Shown here piece by piece: positions 18,330 to 26,958 of a stretch of DNA of 64,000 bases (positions are counted from its first letter, which is position 1; every line of letters starts with the position of its first letter). The DNA is from Streptomyces flaveolus (GTDB taxonomy: Bacteria; Actinomycetota; Actinomycetes; Streptomycetales; Streptomycetaceae): contig NZ_BMRV01000015.1 of the NCBI RefSeq assembly GCF_014648815.1, forward strand, positions 62,001-126,000, written 5' to 3'. Both the position numbers and the translations under genes were made by a program. The notes beneath the pieces are model-generated. The model was not told the DNA's origin, did not search any database, and saw nothing but the letters and a program-made list of their open reading frames with translations.

Positions 18330-18356
18330 GGCGCCCTCCGTCGCACGGAGGGCGCC
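18330..18356. terminator. Strong terminator between the small protein and Tricorn genes
   Basis: A perfect 12-bp stem (18330-18341 and 18345-18356) with a 3-base CGC loop, placed between two convergent genes and able to serve both. Confidence 0.85.
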
Positions 18357-18394
18357 TTCGCGCGTGCCCGGGTGTCCCCTTCACGGCCCCCGCG

Positions 18395-21300
18395 TCAGCT
18401 CCGCGGCGGCAGCGGCGGCCGGGACCGGTCCGGTACGGCGTCGTATCCGGGCGGCGTGGTCGGCGGGTTGGCCTCCAGCAGCTCCAGCGCGAGCCGCACC
18501 GCCTCGTCCAGCACCGGGTAGCGGCCCTCCGCCCAGTCCAGCGGGGTGCGCAGCGCCTCCACGTCGGGGGCGACGCCGTAGTTCTCCACGGACCAGCCGT
18601 ACGCGTCGAACCAGGCCGCGTTCATCGGCACCGTGATCACCGTCCCGTCGCCCAGGCGGTGCCGGCCGGTCATGCCGACCACGCCGCCCCAGGTGCGCTG
18701 TCCGACCACCGGGCCGAGCCGCAGCAGCTTGAAGGCGGCCGTGATCATGTCGCCGTCGGAGGACGTCGCCTCGTCCGCGAGCGCCACCACCGGGCCGCGC
18801 GGGGCGTTGGACGTGTACGACACCGGCTGGGCGTCGCGCGTCAGGTCCCAGCCCAGGATCGTGCGCGTCAGCTTCTCGATGACCAGTTCGCTGATGTGCC
18901 CGCCCGCGTTGCCGCGCACGTCCACGATCAGCGCGGGCCGGGACACCTCCATGCGCAGGTCGCGGTTGAACTGCGCCCAGCCGGAGCCGCCCATGTCGGG
19001 GATGTGCAGATAGCCGCAGCGTCCGCCGCTCAACCGCCGTACCACCGCGCGGCGTTTGGTCACCCAGTCCTGGTAGCGCAGCGGGCGTTCGTCGATCAGC
19101 GGGACGACGGCGACGCGGCGGGCGGGGCCCGGACCGTCCCCGGCCGGTGCGAAGGTGAGCTCCACGGTCGTCCCGCCCGCGCCGGCGAGCAGCGGGGACG
19201 GCCCGGCCACCGGGTCGACCGGGCGGCCGTCGACGTGGGTGAGGGCGGCACCCTCGCGGATGCCCGTGCCGGCCAGCGGGGAGCGGGCCTTGGAGTCGGA
19301 GGAGTCGCCGGGCAGGATCCGCTTGACGATCCAGCGGCCGTCCCGGCACACGAAGTTGGCGCCGAGATGGCCCTGCCAGCGCTGGTAGTGGGCCGGGCCC
19401 TCGTTGCGGCGGGCGGCGGCGACGTAGGCGTGCGAGGTGCCCAGTTCACCGAGGACCTCGCGCAGCAGGTCGGCGAACTCGTCCGGGGTGGCGACCCGTT
19501 CGACCAGCGGGCGGTACTGCGCCAGCACCGCGTCCCAGTCGATGCCGCACATGCCGGGGTCCCAGAAGTAGGCGCGGATCAGGCGGCCGGCCTCGTCGTA
19601 CGCCTGGCGCCACTCGGCGGGCGGGTCGACCTCGTGCAGGATGCGGCGCAGGTCGATCCAGGTGGTCGAGTCCCCGTCGCCCGCCTCGGTCGCCGGTACG
19701 GCGCGCAGGTCGCCCTCGTCGAGCACGACCAGCCGGGTGCCGTCGCCGCTGACCCGGAACCAGTCGAGGTGGTTGACCAGTTCGGACTTCTTCGCCTTGG
19801 CGAGGCTGAAGTGCTCCAGCGTGGGGCGCTCGCTCGGGTCGTCCGGGTTGGCGAAGGTCTCGCCGAGCGCGCCCGAGATCGGCCAGCGCAGCCAGACCAG
19901 GCCGCCGCCCGCGACGGGATGCAGCGCCGAGTACTTGGAGGCGGCCACCGGGAACGGCGTCACCCGTGCCTCCAGGCCCTCCGCCTCCACGGTCACCGGG
20001 CCGCCCTCCCCGGGCTCGTCCTCCAGCGGGTCCAGTCCGCCGGCGGCCGGGCGGCCCTCCGGGTTGAGCGCGAAGGGGGAGGGGGTCGCCGACGACAGCG
20101 GCACCAGGTAGGGCCGGCAGCCCAGCGGGAAGGAGAGGTCCCCGGTGTGCACGTCGTACACCGGGTCGAAGCCACGCCAGGACAGGAACGCGAGATAGCG
20201 GCCGTCGCTGGTGAACACCGGGTTCTCGTCCTCGAAGCGGCCGTTGGTCACGTCGACGACGACCGGTCCGTCCGCTCCGTCGATGCGGGCCATCCTGATC
20301 TGCCGCAACGACCGTCCGATCCCCGGGTGGGACCACGTCAGCCAGGCCCCGTCCGGGGAGAAGGCGAGGTCGCGCACGGGGCCGTTGTCCGAGCGGACCA
20401 ACTCGGTGACGACGCCGTCGGCGGGGTCCTCCGGGATGTCCGCACCGTCGTCGCCGGTGCCCTCGCCGCTCGCCTCCCCGTCCGTGCCGGGTTCCGCCTC
20501 CGGGGCCGTGCTCGTGCCCGCGGCCCCGGGTTCCGCCTCCGCTCCCTCGCCGCCCGGATCCGCCCCGGCGGCCACCGCGCCGTCGTCCGGGCCGGCGCCC
20601 GCACCACCGGCCCCCTCCAGCACCTCGGCGCCCTCCGTCTCCTCCGAGACGTCGAGCAGCAGCAGCCGCCCGTCGTGCGAGGCGACGGCGAGGCGCCCGC
20701 CCGCCGGGTCCGAGACCAGCTCCAGCACCCGGCCCAGCCGGCCGGAGGCCAGCCGCCGGGGCGCCCGGCCCCCCGTCGCCCGCGGCAGGTAGGAGATCTC
20801 GACGGCGTCCTCGCCGTCCGCGTCCGTCACGTACGCCACCCGTCCGCTCGCCCCCACCATCTCCGGGAGCCGGACCCGTACGCCCGGGGTGTCGGCGAGG
20901 GTGCGTGCCGGGCCGTCGCGGTGGGTGAGCCAGTACAGGCTGCCGCGTACGACGACGGCGCTCGCGCGGCCCGTCTCGTCGACGGAGAGGCCGCCCACGT
21001 TCTGCGCCGCGGGCACCTGGTAGGTGCGCCGTCCCGCGCGCGGCCCGCTCAGCCGGACGTCGAGGCGGCGCGGCACCGACGCGGACGACAGGTCGTCGAC
21101 GATCCACAGGTCCCCGGCGCACTGGTACACCACCCGGGTGCCGTCGCTGGAGGCGTGCCGGGCGTAGAAGGCGTCGTGGTCGGTGTGGCGGCGCAGGTCG
21201 GAGCCGTCGTGGGCGCACGAGTAGAGGTTGCCGACGCCCTCGTGGTCGGAGAGGAACGCGATCCGGCCGCCGGTGAACATGGGGGAGTCGAGGTGCCCGT

Positions 21301-21874
21301 CCAGGTCCTCGAGGAGTCGCTGCCCGTGCAGCCACAGCCGGCCCGTGGCGCCGCCCCGGTAGCGCTTCCAGGAGGCGGGTTCGTGCGGCGGGGTGCCGGT
21401 GAGCAGGAGCGTCCTGCGCTCGCCGTCGAGGTCGGCGGCTTGGATGTCCGTGACCGGGCCCCAGGGCAGCTTGCGGCCGGGGTCGCCGTCGAGGGAGATC
21501 TTGTGGGCCCAGGTCAGGTGCGAGAAGGGCTCGCCGTGGGAGGCGACGGCGAGGACGGCGCTGCTGCCGTCGGGGTCGGGGGGCGTCCAGCCGCAGACGC
21601 GGGTGTCGAAGCCGCCCCAGTGGGTGAGCCGGCGTCCGGGTCCGCCGTCCACCGGCACGAGGTGGACCTCCGGCACCAGGGTGCGCCAGCTGGTGTAGGC
21701 GATGTGGCGGCCGTCGGGCGAGAAACGCGGGTGGCCCGCCTTGGTGCGGTCGACGGTGAGCCGCCAGGCGCGGCCCGGAGCGTCGAGGTCGGCGAGCCAG
21801 AGGTCGTCCTCGGCCACGAAGCACAGCCGGTCGCCGCTGAGGTGGGGAAGGCGCAGATAACTCACCCATCCCAT
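18395..21874 (-). CDS. Tricorn-type protease
   Basis: A large cytosolic serine protease of about 1159 residues, thought to degrade peptides released by the proteasome. The N-terminal half is beta-propeller (repeated FSPDGRHIAY, FTSDGRYLAF-like strands), then a PDZ domain and a C-terminal crotonase-like core. The unusual catalytic set is present in order: Ser-His in LGTSHAY near 813, Ser-Asp in ATSSDGDM near 1036, and a Glu in SVENYGVAPD near 1096. One propeller carries an acidic Ala/Gly/Glu insert at about residues 410-490. The start is uncertain: ATG at 21872-21874 or the GTG three codons later. The gene is divergent from the TetR gene, and an operator lies 64 bp upstream. Confidence 0.9.
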   Translation of the reverse strand: MGWVSYLRLPHLSGDRLCFVAEDDLWLADLDAPGRAWRLTVDRTKAGHPRFSPDGRHIAYTSWRTLVPEVHLVPVDGGPGRRLTHWGGFDTRVCGWTPPDPDGSSAVLAVASHGEPFSHLTWAHKISLDGDPGRKLPWGPVTDIQAADLDGERRTLLLTGTPPHEPASWKRYRGGATGRLWLHGQRLLEDLDGHLDSPMFTGGRIAFLSDHEGVGNLYSCAHDGSDLRRHTDHDAFYARHASSDGTRVVYQCAGDLWIVDDLSSASVPRRLDVRLSGPRAGRRTYQVPAAQNVGGLSVDETGRASAVVVRGSLYWLTHRDGPARTLADTPGVRVRLPEMVGASGRVAYVTDADGEDAVEISYLPRATGGRAPRRLASGRLGRVLELVSDPAGGRLAVASHDGRLLLLDVSEETEGAEVLEGAGGAGAGPDDGAVAAGADPGGEGAEAEPGAAGTSTAPEAEPGTDGEASGEGTGDDGADIPEDPADGVVTELVRSDNGPVRDLAFSPDGAWLTWSHPGIGRSLRQIRMARIDGADGPVVVDVTNGRFEDENPVFTSDGRYLAFLSWRGFDPVYDVHTGDLSFPLGCRPYLVPLSSATPSPFALNPEGRPAAGGLDPLEDEPGEGGPVTVEAEGLEARVTPFPVAASKYSALHPVAGGGLVWLRWPISGALGETFANPDDPSERPTLEHFSLAKAKKSELVNHLDWFRVSGDGTRLVVLDEGDLRAVPATEAGDGDSTTWIDLRRILHEVDPPAEWRQAYDEAGRLIRAYFWDPGMCGIDWDAVLAQYRPLVERVATPDEFADLLREVLGELGTSHAYVAAARRNEGPAHYQRWQGHLGANFVCRDGRWIVKRILPGDSSDSKARSPLAGTGIREGAALTHVDGRPVDPVAGPSPLLAGAGGTTVELTFAPAGDGPGPARRVAVVPLIDERPLRYQDWVTKRRAVVRRLSGGRCGYLHIPDMGGSGWAQFNRDLRMEVSRPALIVDVRGNAGGHISELVIEKLTRTILGWDLTRDAQPVSYTSNAPRGPVVALADEATSSDGDMITAAFKLLRLGPVVGQRTWGGVVGMTGRHRLGDGTVITVPMNAAWFDAYGWSVENYGVAPDVEALRTPLDWAEGRYPVLDEAVRLALELLEANPPTTPPGYDAVPDRSRPPLPPRS

Positions 21875-21937
21875 GCTTTGCCGCGGGCAGGGCACCGGCA
21901 ACTTATGGGGAGCTGACAACCGTGACCCACGACACGA

Positions 21938-21954
21938 ACGAAACCGTTTCGTTT
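21938..21954. promoter_or_regulatory. TetR-type operator 1
   Basis: AACGAAAC-C-GTTTCGTT, a perfect 17-bp palindrome around one central base. It lies between the Tricorn start and the TetR gene, so the bound repressor could affect both directions. Confidence 0.7.
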
Positions 21955-21983
21955 CGCTAGTGGGCCGGTGTAGATTCATGACG

Positions 21984-22000
21984 TACGAAACGGTGTCGTT
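21984..22000. promoter_or_regulatory. TetR-type operator 2
   Basis: TACGAAAC-G-GTGTCGTT, a second copy of the same motif matching 6 of 8 arm positions. The two centres are 46 bp apart and flank the promoter region, which includes a TAGATT -10-like box at about 21971-21976. Confidence 0.6.
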
Positions 22001-22036
22001 CTGAGTAGCGGAGAGAACGGAGAGGGGGAGAGCGAG

Positions 22037-22636
22037 ATGACCGAGGTCGCCACCGCGCGCCGCAGTCGGATCACTCCCGAGCGCGAGGCCGAGCTGTACG
22101 GCGCCGTGCTCGACCTGCTCCGGGAAGTCGGCTACGACGCCCTCACCATGGACGCCGTGGCCGCACGCACCCGGTCCAGCAAGGCGACGCTCTACCGCCA
22201 GTGGGGCGGCAAGCCCGAGCTGGTCGTCAAGGCCATCCGGCACGGCAAGCCCGGCAAGATCGGCGAGATCGACACCGGCACCCTCCGCGGTGACCTGCAC
22301 GCCCTGATGGCCCGCGAGGACGACTGCACCATGGAACAGAACTCCGCGCTGATGCGGGGTGTGGCCATGGCGCTCCACCAGAATCCGGACCTGCGCCAGG
22401 CGTTCCGGGAACAGCTCATCGAACCGGAGATGGCGGAGTTCCGGCGGCTGCTGCAACGCGCGGTCGACCGGGGCGAGGTGAGACCGGACTGTCCGGCACT
22501 GGACTTCCTCGTGCACATGCTGGTCGGCGGTTTCGCCACCCGCACGCTGCTCGACGACCAGCCGCCGACCCGGGCCTTCCTCACCTCCTACATCGACGCC
22601 GTGATCCTCCCCGCTCTCGGCGTCCCCGTCTCCTGA
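22037..22636 (+). CDS. TetR/AcrR family regulator
   Basis: A 199-residue repressor with the N-terminal helix-turn-helix at about residues 18-65 (ELYGAVLDLLREVGYDALTMDAVAARTRSSKATLYRQWGGKPELV) and a helical ligand domain. ATG at 22037 follows an AG-rich leader with GGAGAGGGGGAG. It precedes the MMPL transporter by 121 bp on the same strand, and two copies of a palindrome lie directly upstream, which fits autorepression and control of the transporter. The ligand is unknown. Confidence 0.9.
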   Translation: MTEVATARRSRITPEREAELYGAVLDLLREVGYDALTMDAVAARTRSSKATLYRQWGGKPELVVKAIRHGKPGKIGEIDTGTLRGDLHALMAREDDCTMEQNSALMRGVAMALHQNPDLRQAFREQLIEPEMAEFRRLLQRAVDRGEVRPDCPALDFLVHMLVGGFATRTLLDDQPPTRAFLTSYIDAVILPALGVPVS

Positions 22637-22757
22637 CACGTCCCTCGGCCAGGCCCCACCTGAGCCCCGTATGAGCCCCACCTGACGTCACCGCTCACGT
22701 CGTCGGGCTGATCACCCCTGCCCTGAAGACCCACGACCTGACCGGGAGTACGCCCTC

Positions 22758-24992
22758 GTGGCCACATTCCTCTACAAACTCGGCCGGCTCGCCTTCCGGC
22801 GACGGCACTTCGTCGCCCTGATCTGGGTGGCGCTGCTGACGCTCGCCGGTGTCGGCGCGGCCAGCGCCCCGCCCGCCGGCAACTCCTCCTTCTCCATCCC
22901 CGGCACGGAGGCCCAGAAGGCCTTCGACCTGCTGGAACAGCGCTTCCCGGGCCAGAGCGCCGACGGGGCGACCGCACGCGTCGTCTTCAAGGCGCCGGCC
23001 GGCGAGAAGATGACGGACGCCGGCAACAAGGCGACCGTCGAGAAGACCGTCCACGAGCTTCTCGACGGCTCCGAGGTCGCCTCCGTCGCCGACCCCTACC
23101 AGGGCAACGCCGTCAGCAAGGACGGCACGATCGCCTACGCCTCGGTGAAGTACGACGTCTCCGGCATGGAGCTGGAGGAGTCCACCAAGGACGCCCTGGA
23201 GGACGCGGCGCAGCAGGCGCGCGACGCCGGGCTGACCGTCGAGATCGGCGGTGACGCCCTCCAGGCCGTCCCGGAGACGGGCGCCACGGAGATCATCGGC
23301 ATCGCGATCGCCGCGGTCGTCCTCGTCATCACCTTCGGTTCGCTGATCGCCGCCGGACTGCCGCTGCTCACCGCGCTGATCGGCGTCGGCATCGGCGTCT
23401 CCTCGATCACCGCGCTGGCCAATGTGCTGGACCTGGGCTCCACCACCTCCACCCTGGCGATGATGATCGGCCTCGCGGTCGGCATCGACTACGCCCTGTT
23501 CATCGTCTCCCGCTACCGCGCGGAACTCGCCGAGGGCCGCGAACGCGAGGAGGCGGCCGGCCGGGCCGTCGGCACCGCGGGCTCCGCCGTGGTCTTCGCC
23601 GGCCTCACCGTGGTCATCGCGCTGGTGGGCCTCGCGGTCGTCAACATCCCGATGCTGACCAAGATGGGCGTCGCGGCGGCCGGCACGGTCGCCATCGCGG
23701 TCCTGATCGCCCTCACCATGATCCCCGCGCTGCTCGGCTACGCGGGCCGCAAGGTCAAGCCGGCCGGTCAGAAGAGCAAACTGCTGGGCGGTGCCCGCGC
23801 CGCGCGGAAGAGCGAGGCCGGCAAGCCCGCCAAGGCCAACCTGGGCACCCGCTGGGCGAGCTTCGTCGTCCGCCGCCCGGTCGCCGTGCTCCTGCTCGGC
23901 GTCATCGGCCTCGGTGCCGCCGCGATCCCCGCGACCTCCCTCGAACTGGGCCTGCCCGACGACGGCTCGCAGCCGACGTCCACGACGCAGCGCCGGGCGT
24001 ACGACCTGCTGTCGGACGGCTTCGGCGCCGGCTTCAACGGCCCGCTGATGGTCGTGGTGGACGCGAAGGGCACCGACGCCCCGAAGGACGCGTTCACCGA
24101 CGTCTCCGACGAGATCGAGGGCCTGGACGGCGTCGTGGCGGTGACCCCGCCCGCGCCCAACAAGGCCGGCGACACCGCGACGATCACCGTGATCCCGGAC
24201 TCCAAGCCGTCCTCCGTGCAGACCGAGGACCTGGTGCACGCCATCCGTGACGCGGGCGGCGACATCGAGGCGGACACCGGGGCGGAGACCCTGGTCACCG
24301 GCGCGACGGCGATGAACATCGACGTCAGCCAGAAGCTCAACGACGCGCTGCTGCCCTACCTGGTCCTGGTCGTCGGCCTGGCCTTCCTCCTCCTGATCGT
24401 GGTCTTCCGCTCGATCCTGGTCCCGCTGAAGGCGGCCCTCGGCTTCCTGCTCTCCGTCATGGCGGCGCTCGGCGCGGTCGTCGCGGTCTTCCAGTGGGGC
24501 TGGCTGTCCGGCCTGCTGGGTGTCGAGGAGACCGGCCCGGTCATGTCGATGATGCCGATCTTCATGGTGGGCGTCGTCTTCGGCCTGGCGATGGACTACG
24601 AGGTCTTCCTGGTCACCCGCATGCGGGAGGCGTACGTCCACGGCGAGAAGCCGAACCAGGCCGTCGTCACCGGCTTCAAGCACGGTGCGCGGGTGGTGAC
24701 GGCCGCGGCCGTGATCATGATGGCGGTCTTCGCGGGCTTCATCGGCTCCAGCGAGTCCATGATCAAGATGATCGGCTTCGGCCTGGCGATCGCGGTCTTC
24801 TTCGACGCGTTCGTCGTCCGCATGGCCATCGTCCCGGCCGTCCTCGCCCTGCTCGGCAAGAAGGCCTGGTGGCTGCCGAAGTGGCTGGACCGCGCCCTGC
24901 CCAACGTGGACGTCGAGGGCGAGGGCCTGCGCACGGCCGCCGACCGCAAGCACACCGACCCCGACGAGGACCGGGTACCGGCCCGCACCTGA
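22758..24992 (+). CDS. MMPL family (RND-type) membrane transporter
   Basis: A 744-residue proton-driven exporter of lipids or drugs in the cytoplasmic membrane. The topology is that of the family: helix 1 at about 20-38, a large external domain, five helices near 185-335, a second external domain near 385-540, then five or six helices. The Asp-Tyr pairs that carry protons are in place: GIDYALFIVSRYR near 242 and FGLAMDYEVFLVTRMRE near 607. The charged tail is short. GTG at 22758 starts it. The TetR repressor upstream probably controls it. Confidence 0.92.
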   Translation: MATFLYKLGRLAFRRRHFVALIWVALLTLAGVGAASAPPAGNSSFSIPGTEAQKAFDLLEQRFPGQSADGATARVVFKAPAGEKMTDAGNKATVEKTVHELLDGSEVASVADPYQGNAVSKDGTIAYASVKYDVSGMELEESTKDALEDAAQQARDAGLTVEIGGDALQAVPETGATEIIGIAIAAVVLVITFGSLIAAGLPLLTALIGVGIGVSSITALANVLDLGSTTSTLAMMIGLAVGIDYALFIVSRYRAELAEGREREEAAGRAVGTAGSAVVFAGLTVVIALVGLAVVNIPMLTKMGVAAAGTVAIAVLIALTMIPALLGYAGRKVKPAGQKSKLLGGARAARKSEAGKPAKANLGTRWASFVVRRPVAVLLLGVIGLGAAAIPATSLELGLPDDGSQPTSTTQRRAYDLLSDGFGAGFNGPLMVVVDAKGTDAPKDAFTDVSDEIEGLDGVVAVTPPAPNKAGDTATITVIPDSKPSSVQTEDLVHAIRDAGGDIEADTGAETLVTGATAMNIDVSQKLNDALLPYLVLVVGLAFLLLIVVFRSILVPLKAALGFLLSVMAALGAVVAVFQWGWLSGLLGVEETGPVMSMMPIFMVGVVFGLAMDYEVFLVTRMREAYVHGEKPNQAVVTGFKHGARVVTAAAVIMMAVFAGFIGSSESMIKMIGFGLAIAVFFDAFVVRMAIVPAVLALLGKKAWWLPKWLDRALPNVDVEGEGLRTAADRKHTDPDEDRVPART

Positions 24993-25016
24993 CATCCCAC
25001 ACCTGACGACAGACCG

Positions 25017-25057
25017 GCCGGTGAGGGCCCCGTGGGGACGGGGCGGCCCTCACCGGC
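25017..25057 (+). terminator. Terminator after the MMPL gene
   Basis: A perfect 13-bp stem (25017-25029 and 25045-25057) with a 15-base loop, followed by a T-rich run (TTTCTTCTTT), unusually close to a classical intrinsic terminator for this genome. Confidence 0.85.
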
Positions 25058-25150
25058 TTTCTTCTTTCCCCGACCGCCCGGGGCGTCAGCGGGTCAATCC
25101 AATGGGCCTGCAGAGCAGAGGAGTTGATAGATTCGCATGTGCGATCGGCG

Positions 25151-25684
25151 ATGAGCCATATCGTCCTGATGAACCAGGACGACTGGCGCAGGCAGGCCCT
25201 GGAGGAGTTCAGGAAGAACGGCGGGAAGGCGGTTGCCTTCCCGGTCGAGGCCAAGCGCTCCAAGGGTTTCTACTTCTCCCCGGAGGAGGACCCCAACTGG
25301 TTCTACGCGGTGGGCGGCGCCAACACCAACGTCACCGGTGTGGTGACGGCCGTTCCGGACGCGAACGGCAACCCGAGGATCGGCATCGACTACCAGGTGA
25401 ACGTCTGGGACCGCTACAACTGGGACCAGGGCAAGGGCGTCGACATCGGTCCGCTGAACGTGCCGGACGGACAGATGGCCAAGCTGCACCGGGTGGGCCT
25501 CGCCCAGGAGTTCGACATGTCGGGCAGCAGCAGCGTCAGGCACTACGACCTGGGCGCCTCGGCGCCCACCGGGGATTCGCTACCGGGCCCTGGCGAGAGC
25601 AGAGACGGGCGTTTGAATCCCGGCCGGGAACAACAACAGGACCGTACGGCCGGCATGCCGGTGGGGAGAGCGGACAGCCGATGA
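25151..25684 (+). CDS. Uncharacterised protein, possibly the C-terminal part of a larger family
   Basis: About 177 residues from the ATG at 25151; a TTG at 25124 or ATG at 25169 are other candidates, and no start has a well-placed ribosome site. There is no signal peptide or membrane helix. The first 125 residues look like one compact aromatic-rich domain (DDWRRQALEEFRKNGGKAV, NWFYAVGGANTNVTGVV, NVWDRYNWDQGKGVDIG, LHRVGLAQEFDMSGSSS). The remaining tail is low in hydrophobics. I recall similar endings on long Streptomyces proteins, so this may be a detached C-terminal domain; that is unverified. The last codon overlaps the next gene as ATGA. Confidence 0.6.
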   Translation: MSHIVLMNQDDWRRQALEEFRKNGGKAVAFPVEAKRSKGFYFSPEEDPNWFYAVGGANTNVTGVVTAVPDANGNPRIGIDYQVNVWDRYNWDQGKGVDIGPLNVPDGQMAKLHRVGLAQEFDMSGSSSVRHYDLGASAPTGDSLPGPGESRDGRLNPGREQQQDRTAGMPVGRADSR

Positions 25685-26376
25685 ATGACGTGAATCCCTT
25701 CCGGGCCCCCGAGCCGGGCAGAAACGAGGCCGAGGGCGTCGGTGGCGGGCGCCCTCGATGGCTCGTCGCCGGGGTGGTCGCCGGTGCGCTGGTCCTCTCG
25801 GGCGCCGTGACCGCGGTGGGGTGGCTCCTCGACGGCTCGGACGGTGCCGGTGACCGCGTGACGGAGCAGGCGGCGGACGTGCGGTGGGCCGAGGGGATCA
25901 CGCCGAAGTGGATGAGCGAGCGGATGGGCCTCGGCATTCCGGCCACGGCCCGATCCCCGCAAGCCGCGTACGAGGTCACCTCCCGCTTCGACACGGGCCT
26001 TCTCAGCTTCACTCTGACCAGGTCGGAGGCGGATTCCTACCTGGCGGAACACCCCCCGGACGGCAAGTGGCTCGAACCGACCTCCGCACAAGCCGACGTC
26101 ACCTCCCACGACTTCGCCCACTTGGGGCTCCCGGAGCCCGAGACGTTCGAGGACGGCATGCGTTACGGCGATGTCTGCCCCGGCTCCGCCGAGACCGCCG
26201 GGGAGTCCGGCGTCTCCGGCGTCTCCGATGCCTACGGCCTGTCCGACAAGCGCTGCGTCAGCCTGTACGCGCACGACTACGCGCCCGGACGCACCCGCAT
26301 CTATCTCCGCGCCCACTTCGAGCCGGGCATCAGCCCTCTGCCGGCCACCCCGTCCCCGTCGGCCCAGGAGAACTGA
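25681..26376 (+). CDS. Membrane-anchored protein of unknown function
   Basis: A 231-residue protein: a short polar N-terminus, one transmembrane helix at about 28-50 (WLVAGVVAGALVLSGAVTAVGWLL), then an extracytoplasmic domain with two cysteines (DVCPGS and DKRCVSLY) that could form a disulfide. Motifs such as ARSPQAAYEVTSRFDTGLLSFTLTRSEADSYL match no family I can name. The ATG overlaps the stop of the preceding gene, so the two are likely co-translated and may act together. A Ser/Pro-rich end closes the protein. Confidence 0.72.
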   Translation: MNDVNPFRAPEPGRNEAEGVGGGRPRWLVAGVVAGALVLSGAVTAVGWLLDGSDGAGDRVTEQAADVRWAEGITPKWMSERMGLGIPATARSPQAAYEVTSRFDTGLLSFTLTRSEADSYLAEHPPDGKWLEPTSAQADVTSHDFAHLGLPEPETFEDGMRYGDVCPGSAETAGESGVSGVSDAYGLSDKRCVSLYAHDYAPGRTRIYLRAHFEPGISPLPATPSPSAQEN

Positions 26377-26454
26377 CCGCTTCCGTCCTCGCCCCTCCCA
26401 CGGTCCCCGTAACGCAGTCGCCTGCGCCCTACATCCACCGCTACGGTGCCGGTC

Positions 26455-26958
26455 ATGACGACGACCAATGGCACCCCCGAGGCCCACCCCCGTTTCGCCG
26501 ACGCCCTGCGTGAGCTCGGGCTCGACGACCTCGTCGGGCAGGTCCGGCGGTTTCCGGAGGCCACGCGGACCGCCGCCGAGGCCGCCGCCGCGATCGGGTG
26601 CGAGCTGAGTCAGATCTGCAAGTCGCTGATCTTCGCCGCGGACGGGGTGCCCGTGCTGGTCCTCATGGACGGGGCCTCCCGCGTCGACGTGGACCGGGTC
26701 CGTGAGGAGCTCGGCGCCGAGAAGGTCACGCGGGCCAAGGCCGACGTCGTGCGGGAGACCACCGGGTACGCCATCGGCGGCGTGCCGCCCTTCGGGCACC
26801 GCAGCAGGACCCGGGTGCTCGCCGACCGGTCCCTGCTCGCGCACGACACCGTGTGGGCCGCCGCGGGCACCCCGTACGCCGTCTTCCCGATGGCTCCCAA
26901 GGACCTCGTCGCCACCGCGGGGGCCACCCTCGTCGACGTGCGCGAGCCCTCCGCGTGA
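26455..26958 (+). CDS. YbaK/ProX-type aminoacyl-tRNA deacylase domain protein
   Basis: A 167-residue free-standing editing domain related to the insertion domain of prolyl-tRNA synthetase. Such proteins hydrolyse mischarged tRNAs, for example Cys-tRNA(Pro) or Ala-tRNA(Pro). Family features include AAAAIGCELSQICKSLIFAADG with the conserved Lys, VDVDRVREELGAEKVTRAKAD, and the glycine loop TGYAIGGVPPFGH. ATG at 26455 is preferred to a GTG three codons earlier. Its stop overlaps the start of the EamA gene as GTGA. Confidence 0.87.
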   Translation: MTTTNGTPEAHPRFADALRELGLDDLVGQVRRFPEATRTAAEAAAAIGCELSQICKSLIFAADGVPVLVLMDGASRVDVDRVREELGAEKVTRAKADVVRETTGYAIGGVPPFGHRSRTRVLADRSLLAHDTVWAAAGTPYAVFPMAPKDLVATAGATLVDVREPSA

